From Typhlomys cinereus (taxonomy: Eukaryota; Chordata; Mammalia; Rodentia; Platacanthomyidae), in NCBI GenBank assembly GCA_023101885.1, contig JALPQD010000836.1, positions 378,144-442,143 of the forward strand: DNA of 64,000 nt. Reading direction: 5' to 3'. Position numbers and translations under genes: made by a program. Each line of letters opens with the position of its first letter. Position 1 is the first letter of the stretch. This document shows positions 43,738-54,076 of the stretch, in pieces. The notes beneath the pieces are model-generated. The model saw only the letters and a program-made list of their open reading frames with translations. It was not told where the DNA came from and searched no databases.

Positions 43738-43830
43738 TATTCGTTAACTATATAACTATATAACTTTTTTAATTTGTTAACTACTTGTTATTTGTTAACC
43801 ACATAACTATATAACTATAAAACTGTAAAA
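43738..43830. repeat. Imperfect 'AACTATATAACT' repeats
   Basis: TTAACTATATAACTATATAACT, then spaced TTGTTAACTACTTGTTATTTGTTAACC, then ACATAACTATATAACTATAAAACT: two related AT-rich blocks about 60 bases apart. Confidence 0.8.
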
Positions 43831-44379
43831 AAGAAAATGCATTTCCTGAATATGTTTCCTCAGATCTTAGAAACTAAACTGAAAAAGGTTATATTTACAG
43901 TCATGTGTACCATTTTTTCCCAGTAATGGTCCTTCTAATTATTCTGAAGTGTTGGCTCAAAGGTGATAGGAGAGAGGATGAAATCAATCTGTGCAGAAAT
44001 TGTAAAATATATTGTGGTGTGGAAAGATATAATTTCTACAGCCTTTATCAGAGCTGAATCCCGGAGTGGGTGCTGTGAGATCAATAAGGTTTCCTAGGTC
44101 TACACACCGCAAGCTGGGCGTGTTATCCTAGCAACCTCAGGGAGCTCGTTAAGAAAGGTCTCAGGAGAAGTCACATAATTAGCGAGACCTTTTTGAACCA
44201 AGTAAATGGGCTCTTGGTGTTTGTGTTCTTTGTCCGAATCTGTCACTCGGAGGACAAGATGATACTGTCCCACTTAGCGTTCAACACATGGAAGGGACAA
44301 GGAGATGAATCGATTCCTGTAATCATCAAGGACTCTTTCTCACACTTCTCCACCATTGATTAAGTGTTTTTCTGGGCAT
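43831..44379. other. Low-copy intergenic DNA with an X-box-like site
   Basis: No repeat family. GTTATCCTAGCAAC (44122-44135) resembles an RFX X-box. Several CpGs near 44100-44330 stand out against the AT-rich surroundings. Confidence 0.35.
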
Positions 44380-44620
44380 ACCCCCTCCTTGAGTTTGAGA
44401 AATAACTTTAATTAGATTTGATTTCAGTTGGGATGACTCATATTTTTACCATTAGTTTTTACTAATGATTTTTTCAGCCTGTCTTACAGCAATTAGGCTT
44501 GACTTACACATAAAGGACCATTCTAAATAATAACCCATAACTCTGTTTAATGCATATTTGATTCCAGTTGCAGTCATGGTAACTTGTTCACTTATTTCTG
44601 ATTGCCATAATGTTCCTAAG
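44380..44620. promoter_or_regulatory. Candidate conserved noncoding element
   Basis: Low-copy, TAAT-rich and free of simple repeats: 'aactttaattagatttgatt', 'ccattagtttttactaatga', 'cagcaattaggcttgac'. Dense homeodomain-type cores of this kind are common in developmental enhancers. Conservation cannot be assessed here, so this is an inference from composition only. Confidence 0.25.
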
Positions 44621-44745
44621 CCAGTGTTTAATGATCTGCTGTGTACTGTGTACAGTTCTGGGGACTAGAGATACAAGATGATTAAGACATGGCCCTTTCT
44701 CACTGCGATAAGTCCTATAAGAAGATTTGTATATGCAACCCAAAT
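44621..44745. mobile_element. L2-like ancient LINE fragment
   Basis: 'ctgtgtactgtgtacagttc', 'tggggactagagatacaaga', 'ttaagacatggccctttctc' follows the L2 3' pattern closely. Confidence 0.6.
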
Positions 44746-45429
44746 GTTTGCAATAGGCCTGTGGCTGCTAGATAAGATGACTCAACTCTTAGATTAATAG
44801 CCTCCCTCACCTCACCTCAACCTTTCTTCTTATTTTGAATCTACAAAATTGAGTATTTTTAAAAAAATATCATTTATGTCAACATCCATTCTGCCACCCT
44901 TCGGGTTTGCTGACTTCCCCCATTCATTATTAGAATTATCTCTTGGCTTATCCACCATTATAGAGCCAAAACTCTCTATTGCTCAACTTAGGCTCTGTAC
45001 CCAAGGCTGCTAACCTGTGCCTCACCTCTGGGACCCAGTTCATTCCATGACTTGTTCATAACTTCTTTGCTTTCTTCTTTGCCAGGATGGAGGTGATGTG
45101 GTAGGGGTGAGGTATATGAGATTTTTCTTCTATAGAGTTGTCGAAGGGTATAATAGTGACATTAATCTACTTTTTCCTGATAATGCATATTTTTAGATAT
45201 CCTAGTTTTAGGCTCAAAATGACTAAAGTTGTACCTCATTTGAACTGGGAACTAATGTTTGTATCTGATGAACACTTATGGCAGACGCCTTTATAACATT
45301 TGACTTTATGGACTGAATTAGATTTTTCCAGAGAGACAGAATCTCTGAATATATATCTATACATCAATATCTGTATCTATCATCTTTTTCTATGTATATC
45401 TATATATCCTCTTTCATTCCCTCCTTTCC
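44746..45429. other. Unassigned intergenic DNA
   Basis: Ends in a TATCTATA-rich stretch near 45350-45420. No other repeat family recognised. Confidence 0.4.
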
Positions 45430-45451
45430 CTATTCTATGGAATACACATAT

Positions 45452-45452
<1 letters not shown>

Positions 45453-45494
<42 letters not shown>
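45453..45494. repeat. (AC)n microsatellite
   Basis: About 40 bp of pure AC, with no SINE body immediately upstream. Confidence 0.95.
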
Positions 45495-45497
<3 letters not shown>

Positions 45498-45574
45498 GAA
45501 GCAAGTCCAAGTTTGAAAGTCTTAGAATCCCCAAGGGGCTGCTGATACAAGTCTTATATATTGTATTCTTTTTT

Positions 45575-45885
45575 TTTTCGCCTGTGTGCATGGATGTATG
45601 TGTTTTGCATCTTGGTGGGTGTATGTGTGTGGGTGTGTATGTACAAGAATGCATATGGGTGTGTCTGCCTATGCAGACCCAAGTGTGACCTCAGGAGCCA
45701 TATTGGATTACTATTCCACCTTATTAGTTTGGTTTTGGGTTTCCCAGATTCTTCCTTCCAGAGCCAAAAATACAGGTTGCTGCCATAGTTACCGGAATTT
45801 TTTTTATGTGGGATCTGGAGACTCAAATCCAGGTCCTTTTGCTTGCAAGGCAAAAGCTTTAACCATTGAAACAAAAGGAGTGGGC
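45575..45885 (-). mobile_element. DIP-like SINE, type 1, diverged
   Basis: A T-run, degenerate TG tail, 'gtgacctcaggagccatatt', 'gtttcccagattcttccttc' and reversed head 'gcaaggcaaaagctttaacc'. Confidence 0.8.
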
Positions 45886-46299
45886 ATAAATATTTCTCTT
45901 TAGAAAACCTTCTCTTGTAATCTGTGCAGGCGGTGACAAGTATGTTGGGAGAACATAACCAGGACATGGATATCATGAAGCATCCCACTTGGAGGAGCCA
46001 AGTTTGTAGATTAACTGCGCTTAGCATGGACAGCTAGATAATCATAATTTGGAGAAATCAAGGATGAGATTTTATTCCTTAATTATGGAGGTGGTTATAT
46101 CAGAAATTCTCTCCAGCTCATCTAGAAGCCTCCCTATACTCAAGTCAGTTTTAAAGTGTGTATATGAGTAAATATTTGAAAGCTCATGCAGTCACTGCTT
46201 TATGACAGGCAAATCAGAGAACTCTTACAATTTCCTAGGGGGCATGGTATGGGGAACATAGGAAATACAGCAACTAGGGCTTTTTTAACTATTCCAAGG
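45886..46299. other. Unassigned intergenic DNA
   Basis: No repeat family or exon recognised. Confidence 0.4.
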
Positions 46300-46385
46300 A
46301 TGGCTATGGCACAGTATGACCTTGAACAATTTCTATCTTCTCTGGATTCCAGTTTCTATATCTGTAAGAACTCTTTCTGGGTTAA
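46300..46385 (+). mobile_element. MIR-like ancient SINE fragment
   Basis: 'cacagtatgaccttgaacaa', 'tggattccagtttctatatc' and 'tgtaag' follow the MIR core order on the + strand. Confidence 0.65.
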
Positions 46386-46819
46386 AGTCCTAGGATACTA
46401 ATCAGATTGCTTCATTCTTACTCATATATTAAGATTGAGTTAAAATGTTACCTCTTCCATTAATGCCTTCCTCAGATCTAATCATGGTGCAGGCATAATT
46501 ACGTACAGTTTTCAGATTCATGGCCACCAAACGATGTAAATGAGATTTTAAAGCTTAGCCAAATCTGTAGAATAATAATAATTTAGCAACTTGTTAAATG
46601 AAACAGAAATCTGAATTATTTAGCTTTGAGTTGAAGATGCAGGATTTGCCATTTTTAAGTTTCTGTCCTCATGGATATGACACAGGCAAATTTCTTTATG
46701 GTGCTTGTTTCAATAATTGCTTCAACATATGTAATTGCTGCCAGTGGTCAGGGTCTGGGTCAGGTTTTTCCAGGTTCTTGAGCTCTTTTTCAAGATCTTT
46801 TCAACTAAATTAAGAGTTG
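46386..46819. other. Unassigned intergenic DNA
   Basis: No repeat family or exon recognised. Confidence 0.4.
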
Positions 46820-46995
46820 GTGAGAGGTTCTGGGGTTGAAGGTGCCTACACACAAATCTGGTTATTTAAGTTCAATCCCAGAGCGATCATGGTGGAAGGA
46901 GAGAGCCAACTTGTAAAAGTTGTCCCTGACTTCCAGATGAGTGCTATGGTGCATGTTTCTGCTTTCTTCCCACCAAAATAAAGTCAAGAAATATT
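46820..46995 (+). mobile_element. B2-superfamily SINE, diverged
   Basis: 'taagttcaatcccagagcg', 'atcatggtggaaggagagag', 'aaaagttgtccctgacttcc' and a short A-rich end. Confidence 0.75.
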
Positions 46996-47815
46996 AAAAG
47001 AAAGAACAAAATACAAGCCCAATAGATTGCAAATACTGTGAAACATTTATTCAAGGCAAAGTGATATGTAGACCAAAAAGGAATACATTGTCAGGATTGA
47101 TAGCAGACACGTGAGTGAAGATTCTCGAAGGTCCTTCATGATTATTGTTGAGGGCTTCCTTTTATGAGGCTCCAGAGGAGGAGGATTTGGATTGCTAAGG
47201 AACATGGGTTGGGTGGTTCTCTAGTTTGATTGTCAGGCTTGGCTTACAGAGGCCCTGTTCATTCTACATTTTCCTTCCCATAATGCACCTGATTTGAATA
47301 ATTTACATGTCCAATTATACATAGGTGTAAATGGTACATAGGAGATTCTTCATAAAATTTCCTTTTGAGGACACAGTTTACTTTATTGTGCATACGCTCA
47401 AAACTAGTTCAGGTTGGATTGGCCCTTTGCCCACAATACTCCATTCAGGATGTGTTTGATTAAAAGCTGTCTAAATCTGATTGATGGTCATTAAAGGGAG
47501 GAGAAATTAATTTCATTGTTCAAATGTGTATGAAGCATGCATGTAGCTCACTACAGGTGGGGTCTTAGCTGCTAACAGGTTGCTAGGTGCATTGTTCGGG
47601 GAAGGGTATGTGCATAGACCAAGCCATAGTTGGTCCCAGGTTGCTAAGGTATTTCTTATGCCTGCCTGCCTGCCTCATAATTGAGCCTGTTTAGGTTAAG
47701 CTTGGCTAATTGCTACAACATACATTTAAACACTTCAGTGACTGAATGTAATAAGATTGAATTTTAGCTCATGCAAACATGAAAGCATAGAAGCAAGTAG
47801 GTTTCCTCTATCAGT
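46996..47815. other. Unassigned DNA, possibly an old antisense LTR
   Basis: 'gaaacatttattcaaggcaa' near the left could be a reversed polyadenylation region of an LTR; the family and ends are not recognisable. Confidence 0.25.
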
Positions 47816-47827
47816 CCTTTCATATCT

Positions 47828-48048
47828 TGTTTTTTTTTCTCCTTCCTCTCTCCCTCCTTCCCTTCTTGTTTCTTTCCTTTCTTCATTTTCCCCCTTTCTT
47901 CTTCCTCCCCCTCCTTTTTCTTCTTTTTGAGAAAGGGTCTCACTGTGTAGTTCAAATTGGCTGGCCTCAGACTCTGCAATCATCCTGCCTCGCTCTCTCA
48001 GGTGCTGGGACTGCAGGTGTGGACTACCACACCAAGCCATCTTGTTTC
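47828..48048 (-). mobile_element. B1 SINE with long pyrimidine (A/G-type) tail
   Basis: A roughly 100-base C/T tract precedes 'gagaaagggtctcactgtgt', 'ggctggcctcagactctgc' and 'tcaggtgctgggactgcagg', the reversed B1 body. Confidence 0.9.
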
Positions 48049-49305
48049 TTAATTAAAAAAAAATCCCGAGTGCTTCTCCATTGGAAAGTGAGGTGAGCTA
48101 CACAGGATTGCACATAGGAAGTTTTTATGGTCTGGGTTTAAAAGTGATGATTCTTTCTGCTGCCTGCATTTGGGTGGCCAGACTTCGGCCTTGTGCCCCT
48201 CCTAAGTTCAAAGGAAGCTGGGAAATAGTGCAGTTTAGTTATGTGACCAAAGAAGAGAGCTACTAGACATTTGTGGGTAATTGGTCTCTTCTGTCACAGT
48301 GTCCTTTCTTCTATTCATCATATTTACTCCACAGGCCTTTGCTATTTAATCTATGTTCATTCTAGTTTTCACTTCAATTTCAGAACCTGTGAATGGGAAT
48401 AATAGAGAAGAGTGTTCAGACTAACTTCAAAGAATCTCCTAACATGTCAAAGAACCTTTGTATGCATGGAAAGCAATTCAGCCTTTTGGCCTCAGGCCAG
48501 GGAAGGCAGGCGGCCTCTTGGTAAATACTTTTCGCTCCTGTTCTAAAGGCTTCATTAGTAGAGAAGAAAGTATTCATCATTAAACTAATTATCACTAGCT
48601 GAAACACAACTGTTTGATCACAATTTCTTCTTTTCACTTTCAGCATATTTAAGTATAAAAACCATCTGGAGATGACAGCCTAAAGAAATGCTCCAGCATT
48701 TGAACGTTTCTGTACTTTGATAGCCCCCTGTGACCTTCCTGTCTTCTCTTCCTTGTGGCCTAACAATAGAAACCCGCAGCTGCTTCATCTTGAACTGCAC
48801 TGAGGTAGTGTCAGACAGTATTCGGCTCACCGCGTGCATGCTCTCAGAGGCCGGAAGTGTGTGAAAGATATTCCAGATGGGGCAAAACTTACTGTAGAGG
48901 AGGCAACGTCAACCATGTGGCCAGAGCATGTCAACTCGGATCAACGGAATATTAGCCTCTGTGACCAGATGCAAGGTTCCTGGGTGTGTAAACCTCTCAC
49001 ACCCGTCACTATCTGATAAATGACTGTCAGCAAAACGTGTGAAGATGGAAAGGACCCAGAGACAGTAGAGATTTGTTAGCCTTGTGTCCAGTGGCAGCGT
49101 CTTGTTTCCGGAAGTACTTGGGAGTTTAAAAAAAAATTGCCTTAACTGTGAGTCGCTGGGATGGGGAGGAGAGCCACTATGATAGTGGAGAAAATGTCAG
49201 AGTTTAACTGCTGTTCTCAAGTCGAACTGTGACCGCAGACTTACATTATGAAAATGGAGTTGAAAGGGGTCTTTTAAAGCGAACAATGCGGCTGATTTAG
49301 CCTCA
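48049..49305. other. Low-copy intergenic DNA
   Basis: No repeat family recognised. Frames of 60-76 codons at 48081-49016 show no domain. The stretch 48780-49030 has more CpG than average. Confidence 0.35.
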
Positions 49306-49319
49306 GCCAAAGATTTCTT

Positions 49320-49344
49320 TTTTTTTGTTTTTGTTTTTGTTTTT
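49320..49344 (-). mobile_element. Tail-only retro-insertion (poly-A, reverse)
   Basis: 25 bases of T with three G interruptions and nothing else, flanked by a perfect 14-bp repeat GCCAAAGATTTCTT (49306-49319 and 49345-49358). This is what remains when L1-type reverse transcription copies only the poly-A tail. Confidence 0.8.
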
Positions 49345-49358
49345 GCCAAAGATTTCTT

Positions 49359-50424
49359 CCTTACATGTAATTAGCTCTCCAACTTTACTTAATCTTTTAC
49401 TTAGAAAATCTATCTAGATTAGCTAAAAAATTGAACCTTGAATGAACAATTCCAGATGTTTTCCTGTTACCATAAAATTAATAAGTTTTCACTGTATAAA
49501 ATTTAAACGTGCTGAAAAGTTGGGAAACAAATGAGATGTACTCATTGTTACCAGAGATGTCTGTAGTTCTCATTTTGGACTTTGCCCTCCTTTATATACG
49601 TGCATATTCCATCAGAGTAAGTGGGGTGTAGCCATATAATACATGCACTTGTACATCTTGGCTTTGTTTACTATGAAAATATTTTTGTTTCACTACAGAC
49701 TCTATAGATATGCTTTTAAATAATATTTTGGGATTTTAAAAATAAAACAATACTGTTGTGGAAAAATCAAGAAGATATAAAAAGGTAAAGAGAAGAAAAC
49801 AATTGTGACCATAATCTCATGACTCAGTTGTCATCCAATGGATATCGAACAGTATATGTATGTATATATTTGAAATGGATGAATTTGAGTTCTGTTTCTC
49901 TCATCTAATAATGCAGTAATGGAATTTTCTCTGCTACACCAAAACTCCTTGCAAATGAAGTTTAAAACCACTTTATAAAATTACATCATATGATAATTTG
50001 CTCCATCAATGCCCTCTTGTTCAATGATTGAAATTTCCCTCAGGAAAAATTCCTAAAAGTCCAAGGACATGAAAATGTGGTTCATATTCTAGACTACTGG
50101 AACTTGTTTGTATTTTTTTTAACCAGCAAATGTGCGACTGTCTTACACTGTTACATGCTTATTGTTGTTTAAATAAAACTCTATCCATTCATATCAAGTT
50201 TCCTGATCAAGATGATTGGGAATAGTCAGTTTAATAGGAACTTTGACTATTTGAATCCTGTGCCTCCCCAACCCCTATTGTCAGGAGCCTCATGTTCTTA
50301 TGTGTCCTTCATCAAATATTTTTGATTGCTATAACTTTCTGCTTAGATCTAGGGAAATAAAGATAAATAAATCATGGGCCTTGAACTTCAGACCAAGTGT
50401 TTGATAGTTTATCAATACTATACA
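49359..50424. other. Unassigned AT-rich intergenic DNA
   Basis: No repeat family or exon recognised. Confidence 0.4.
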
Positions 50425-50429
50425 CACAG

Positions 50430-50697
50430 GGGTTGGAGAGATGGCTCAGGGTTTAAGACTGTGTCTTATAAGCAGAAGGTCCTGGCTGGAGAGGTGGCTC
50501 AGGGGTTAAGCCTCTGCCTTGCAGGCAGGAGGTCCTGAGTTCAAATCCTAGACCCCACATATAGACGCCTGGCGGAAGCCCGGGCAGACTGTGTTTCTGG
50601 TCCTGGTAGGGCGGAGCCTGTGAATCCCGGAGCAGAGTAAACAAGGAGGAGGTGGAGGCCTCCTCGATCCATGGTGGCTCCAGAATTCACCCGTGGT

Positions 50698-50749
<52 letters not shown>

Positions 50750-50963
50750 TTCACACACACAATTGAATAAATAATAATAATAAAAAAATAAGCAGAAGGT
50801 CCTGAGTTTGGATCCCAGGTCCCATGTAAAATTGCTAGGCAGACATAGTGGCAGCCTTGACTTCCAACCTTGGTAGGAGGAGCCTGGGAAATCCCAGAGC
50901 AAAACAAAAAGGAGATAAAAGCAATCCAGGATGATTCCTGAATCCTCTACAGGGACACACAGT

Positions 50964-51040
<77 letters not shown>

Positions 51041-51062
51041 AAAATAAATAAAGTTTTAAAAA
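50430..51062 (+). mobile_element. DIP-like SINE type 1, split by a type 2 copy
   Basis: Left part 50430-50484 holds the head 'ggttggagagatggctcagg' up to 'agcagaaggtcctg'. Right part 50788-51062 repeats that stretch and runs on through 'gagtttggatcccaggtccc', 'ggaaatcccagagcaaaaca', (CT)n(AC)n and an AAATA-type tail. Confidence 0.95.
50485..50787 (+). mobile_element. DIP-like SINE type 2, nested
   Basis: Head 'gctggagaggtggctcaggg' to (AC)n (50701-50745) and an AATAAT-rich end. ATAAGCAGAAGGTCCTG occurs perfectly at 50468-50484 and 50788-50804, a 17-bp target duplication made from the host SINE's own B-box region. Confidence 0.97.
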
Positions 51063-51424
51063 AATACTACATAGCATAGGTGTGTAGTCATGCTGGCCTT
51101 AGGAATCAATGGACTTTGGATAATTAAAAACACTGGGGAGCCACCTCTGGCCAACAGCAGGTTTCTCTGTATACCTATATTCTGAGTTAAAAAAATACAT
51201 TTCAGTATTTAAATTTTGAGATGTCAAGAAGAGAAAACAGTGCTAAGGACTTTACATCCTCTTCCTAGGATGGGGCAATGTACTGTCAGTTGCATACTAG
51301 ATGTCATGTATATCATATTTGGGAGAATTATGGTCTTGTTATTATCTGTCTTTTGTAAGAGATTAGCATGGCTCAAATGTATTTATATGCATACACAGTG
51401 GAGAAGAGGTATACTTGTAAAATT
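51063..51424. other. Unassigned intergenic DNA
   Basis: No repeat family or exon recognised. Confidence 0.4.
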
Positions 51425-51690
51425 TGATTTATGGATCAACTTGATTGGACCATGAATTACCCAGATATTTTAGGTCAAACTTTATTCTGGATGTGTCTAT
51501 GCTGGTCTTCCAGGATGCCATAAACTTGAATATGTAAACTAAGTAGAGCAGATTGTGTTCCCTAACGTTGGTGGTCTATTCCAATCACTCTGTGCTCTGA
51601 ATCTCCTGTGAATAAGGAGGATTTTTGTCTGCTTCAGGTGGCTTAAAGTCTTTCAGGGAGGGCCTCAATGCAGATTTAAATATTGGCTTT
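51425..51690 (+). mobile_element. Ancient LTR/transposon-like fragment
   Basis: 'tggatcaacttgattggacc', 'aaactttattctggatgtgt', 'taagtagagcagattgtgtt' and 'ccctaacgttggtggtctat' match a widespread mammalian repeat whose family name I cannot give with certainty. Confidence 0.55.
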
Positions 51691-51854
51691 TTTGGTGTTG
51701 AGACTGCTGGCTTTTGGATAGTATCGGACACCATGGGCTGTCCTGGTACTCCACCTTTTAGCTCATTACATGAGCTTATTCCTTGTCATTGGTCCTGTTT
51801 TTCTAAAACAAAACAAAAAACAAAAAACACTGTCTCTAATATGGCTCTTTTTTT

Positions 51855-51990
51855 TTTTTTAAAGTGATAACTGCCAAATCAGGAGGATCATAAGTTAGAG
51901 GCCAGTGTGGGTAACAATAATGAGATCTGCCAAACAAAACCAAAGCAGACAATTGCAACAAAAAATAAAATTGCCAGAATGCTAGACCAT
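51855..51990 (+). mobile_element. B1-like fragment, diverged
   Basis: 'caggaggatcataagttaga', 'ggccagtgtgggtaac' and an A-rich end resemble the 3' half of B1. Confidence 0.5.
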
Positions 51991-52014
51991 TAGACAACTT
52001 TTTTTTTCCTTGTG

Positions 52015-52300
52015 TACATGTGTGTGAGTGTTCACATGTGTGTGGTATATGTGTACAAGTGTATGTACAAGTTTGTGCATGTGTATGTGAAGCCTGTAGT
52101 TTACATTGTGTATGTTCTTCAACCACTCTCCACTTTATTTATTGAGATAGAGTCTCTCAGTGGAGCCCAGGGCTAGTTAACCAGCTTGACCTGGAGATCC
52201 AAAGTCTATACCTCCACAGTGCTGGGATTATAGGTGGTTGTAATGCTTGCATGGTTTATAAGTGTGTTATGGGGATTTGAAGTCAGGTTCAGAGTTTAAA
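52015..52300 (-). mobile_element. B3-type SINE, partial
   Basis: TG-rich left part, 'gatagagtctctcagtggag', 'gctagttaaccagcttgacc', 'gtgctgggattataggtgg' and 'ggggatttgaagtcagg'. The reversed head end is missing. Confidence 0.7.
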
Positions 52301-52311
52301 CATTCAGTCAG

Positions 52312-52525
52312 CTGACTGTTGAGGTAGCTCAGTGGTTAAGATACCTGCTCCAAAAGCTGGTGACCTGAGTCTGATCCCTCAAAGTCCACATGGTAGAAGG
52401 AAAGAACTGACTTCTGAATGTTGTCTTGTGACTTCCACCCATGAGTCATGTATGTGCTTTTCCTTTTATTTCTCTCTCATCAAGCAATGGACTAATACAT
52501 TGGTAGATAAAAAAATTAAAAAATC
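52312..52525 (+). mobile_element. B2-superfamily SINE
   Basis: Head 'gttgaggtagctcagtggtt', B box 'gacctgagtctgatccc', 'ccacatggtagaaggaaaga', 'ttgtcttgtgacttccaccc'. Confidence 0.85.
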
Positions 52526-52530
52526 AGTAA

Positions 52531-53660
52531 AATTTAGCAACTAGCTTGGGAGTAGTAAGTCACTGCATTTCTGGGACTTACTTTTCCTCTCTTTAACATG
52601 TGGTAAAGAGGAGCTTTATCTAAGTGTTATCTAAGGTTACTTCTTGCCATAATGGAAAAATGCCATAATTTCAGACTCTCCTGGATTGTGAAGAAATCGG
52701 TTGTCTTTCAGAGGTTGCAATAATCAGCTCCCCAGTTCTGCAACTGTGTTCTGTACAAGTTGAAAGACAGATGGCGGCCCAAACATCACTCTATTACCCA
52801 TAGAGATTATTCTCCATCTGCTCATGGGGAGCACAGTCTAGCAGGAGAAAAGACATCTCAGAACAAGAAAGAGGAAAGCTGATGTAAGCATGCTCAGTTT
52901 ATTCTGCTCCAATTTAGCCTTCAGATAAATCATCTCTACAACCTAGTAGTGTGAAGAGTAAAGAGACAGAGAGAATCCTGGAGTTTAGAATGTAATAGAT
53001 TTCTACCCCCCTTGGAAAGAAACCCCAGGGAAAGAAAAATCATTTCCTGCTAACAATTTGTTAGAGCAGAAAGACTAGACTGGATGATGTAAATAGGTAA
53101 CTGTAGGTCGCACACTGTAAATGAAAATCAATAGAGAGTCTCTGTGGGTCCCAGAGAAGGAGCAAGGTGAAAATAAGTTGAAGAAAGTCATGACCCAGTG
53201 ATCAACAGATGTAAAAAGATAATGTGGGGAGTAGAGAGTGGATGGACAAGAAAAGTTAAGTTGTAAAGACTTAGACATTGTTTTGGAAAGACACTTTGAG
53301 AATCAAAAGGAAAAATGGAACAAGTTTATTGTGTGCTATTCCATAGAATAAAAGTATATGACAGAAGGTGGAAGCCATTTCCATACAGTCTTTGGTTCAA
53401 TGTAGGGAGAAACTCTATACTAGAGCTGTTGCAATGAATATTAGGCCATGGTTCAGCTTTTTCTTGACTGCAGGGAGTGCTTTAGAACAGGATAGACAGT
53501 TAATAATTTAAAATGTTAAAAATCACTCCAAATATGAATTCCTAGTTTCTTTTGAAAATTGGAAATCTCACGCACTGGACTCATTTGTCCCCTAATAATT
53601 GAAGCTCTGAAGAGGCTGCTTCATGCAGACAAGGTGTGTTTATCTGTTTGTCCCAGTCCC
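52531..53660. other. Unassigned intergenic DNA
   Basis: No repeat family or exon recognised. Confidence 0.4.
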
Positions 53661-53663
53661 ACC

Positions 53664-54076
53664 TGTGATGACTAGAATTTATTATCAAACTGTCAACTTG
53701 TTACCTAAGAGAGATCTTTGAGCTTACCTGAGAGGGATTCTCTAAAGGTTGGCCTCTGGGCATGCCCACAAGGGGTGGTCTTGACTACATTAGTTGACTT
53801 AGGAAGGTCTAGCCCATTAAGGGCTCAACCAGAAGTTAGGCAGAGGATCCATAATTGTATAAGAATGAAGAGAACTGAGCACTAGTATCTATGCAATTAA
53901 CTTTTGTCTTTTGCTTTTGACTGTGGATCTGATGTCACCGGTTCCCTGTGACTCGTGCTGCTGCGACTTCTGTGATGGACTTGAAAACCTGGAATTGTGA
54001 GCTGCAATAAATCCTTCCTCCCATAAGATCCTTGAACCAGGTATTTTGTTGTGGTAACATGTAATGAAACTGATGA
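53664..54076 (+). mobile_element. MaLR LTR (MT-like)
   Basis: Begins TGTGATGACTAGAATTTATT, then 'tgtcaacttg', 'ctctgggcatgcccacaagg', 'gtgagctgcaataaatcctt' (polyadenylation signal AATAAA) and 'aacatgtaatgaaactga'. Full-length solo LTR; target duplication not clear. Confidence 0.8.

Noticed and set aside
45554..46027. 157-codon minus-strand frame
   Set aside because: Its C-terminal half is the reversed SINE at 45575-45885 and no domain is recognisable in the rest.
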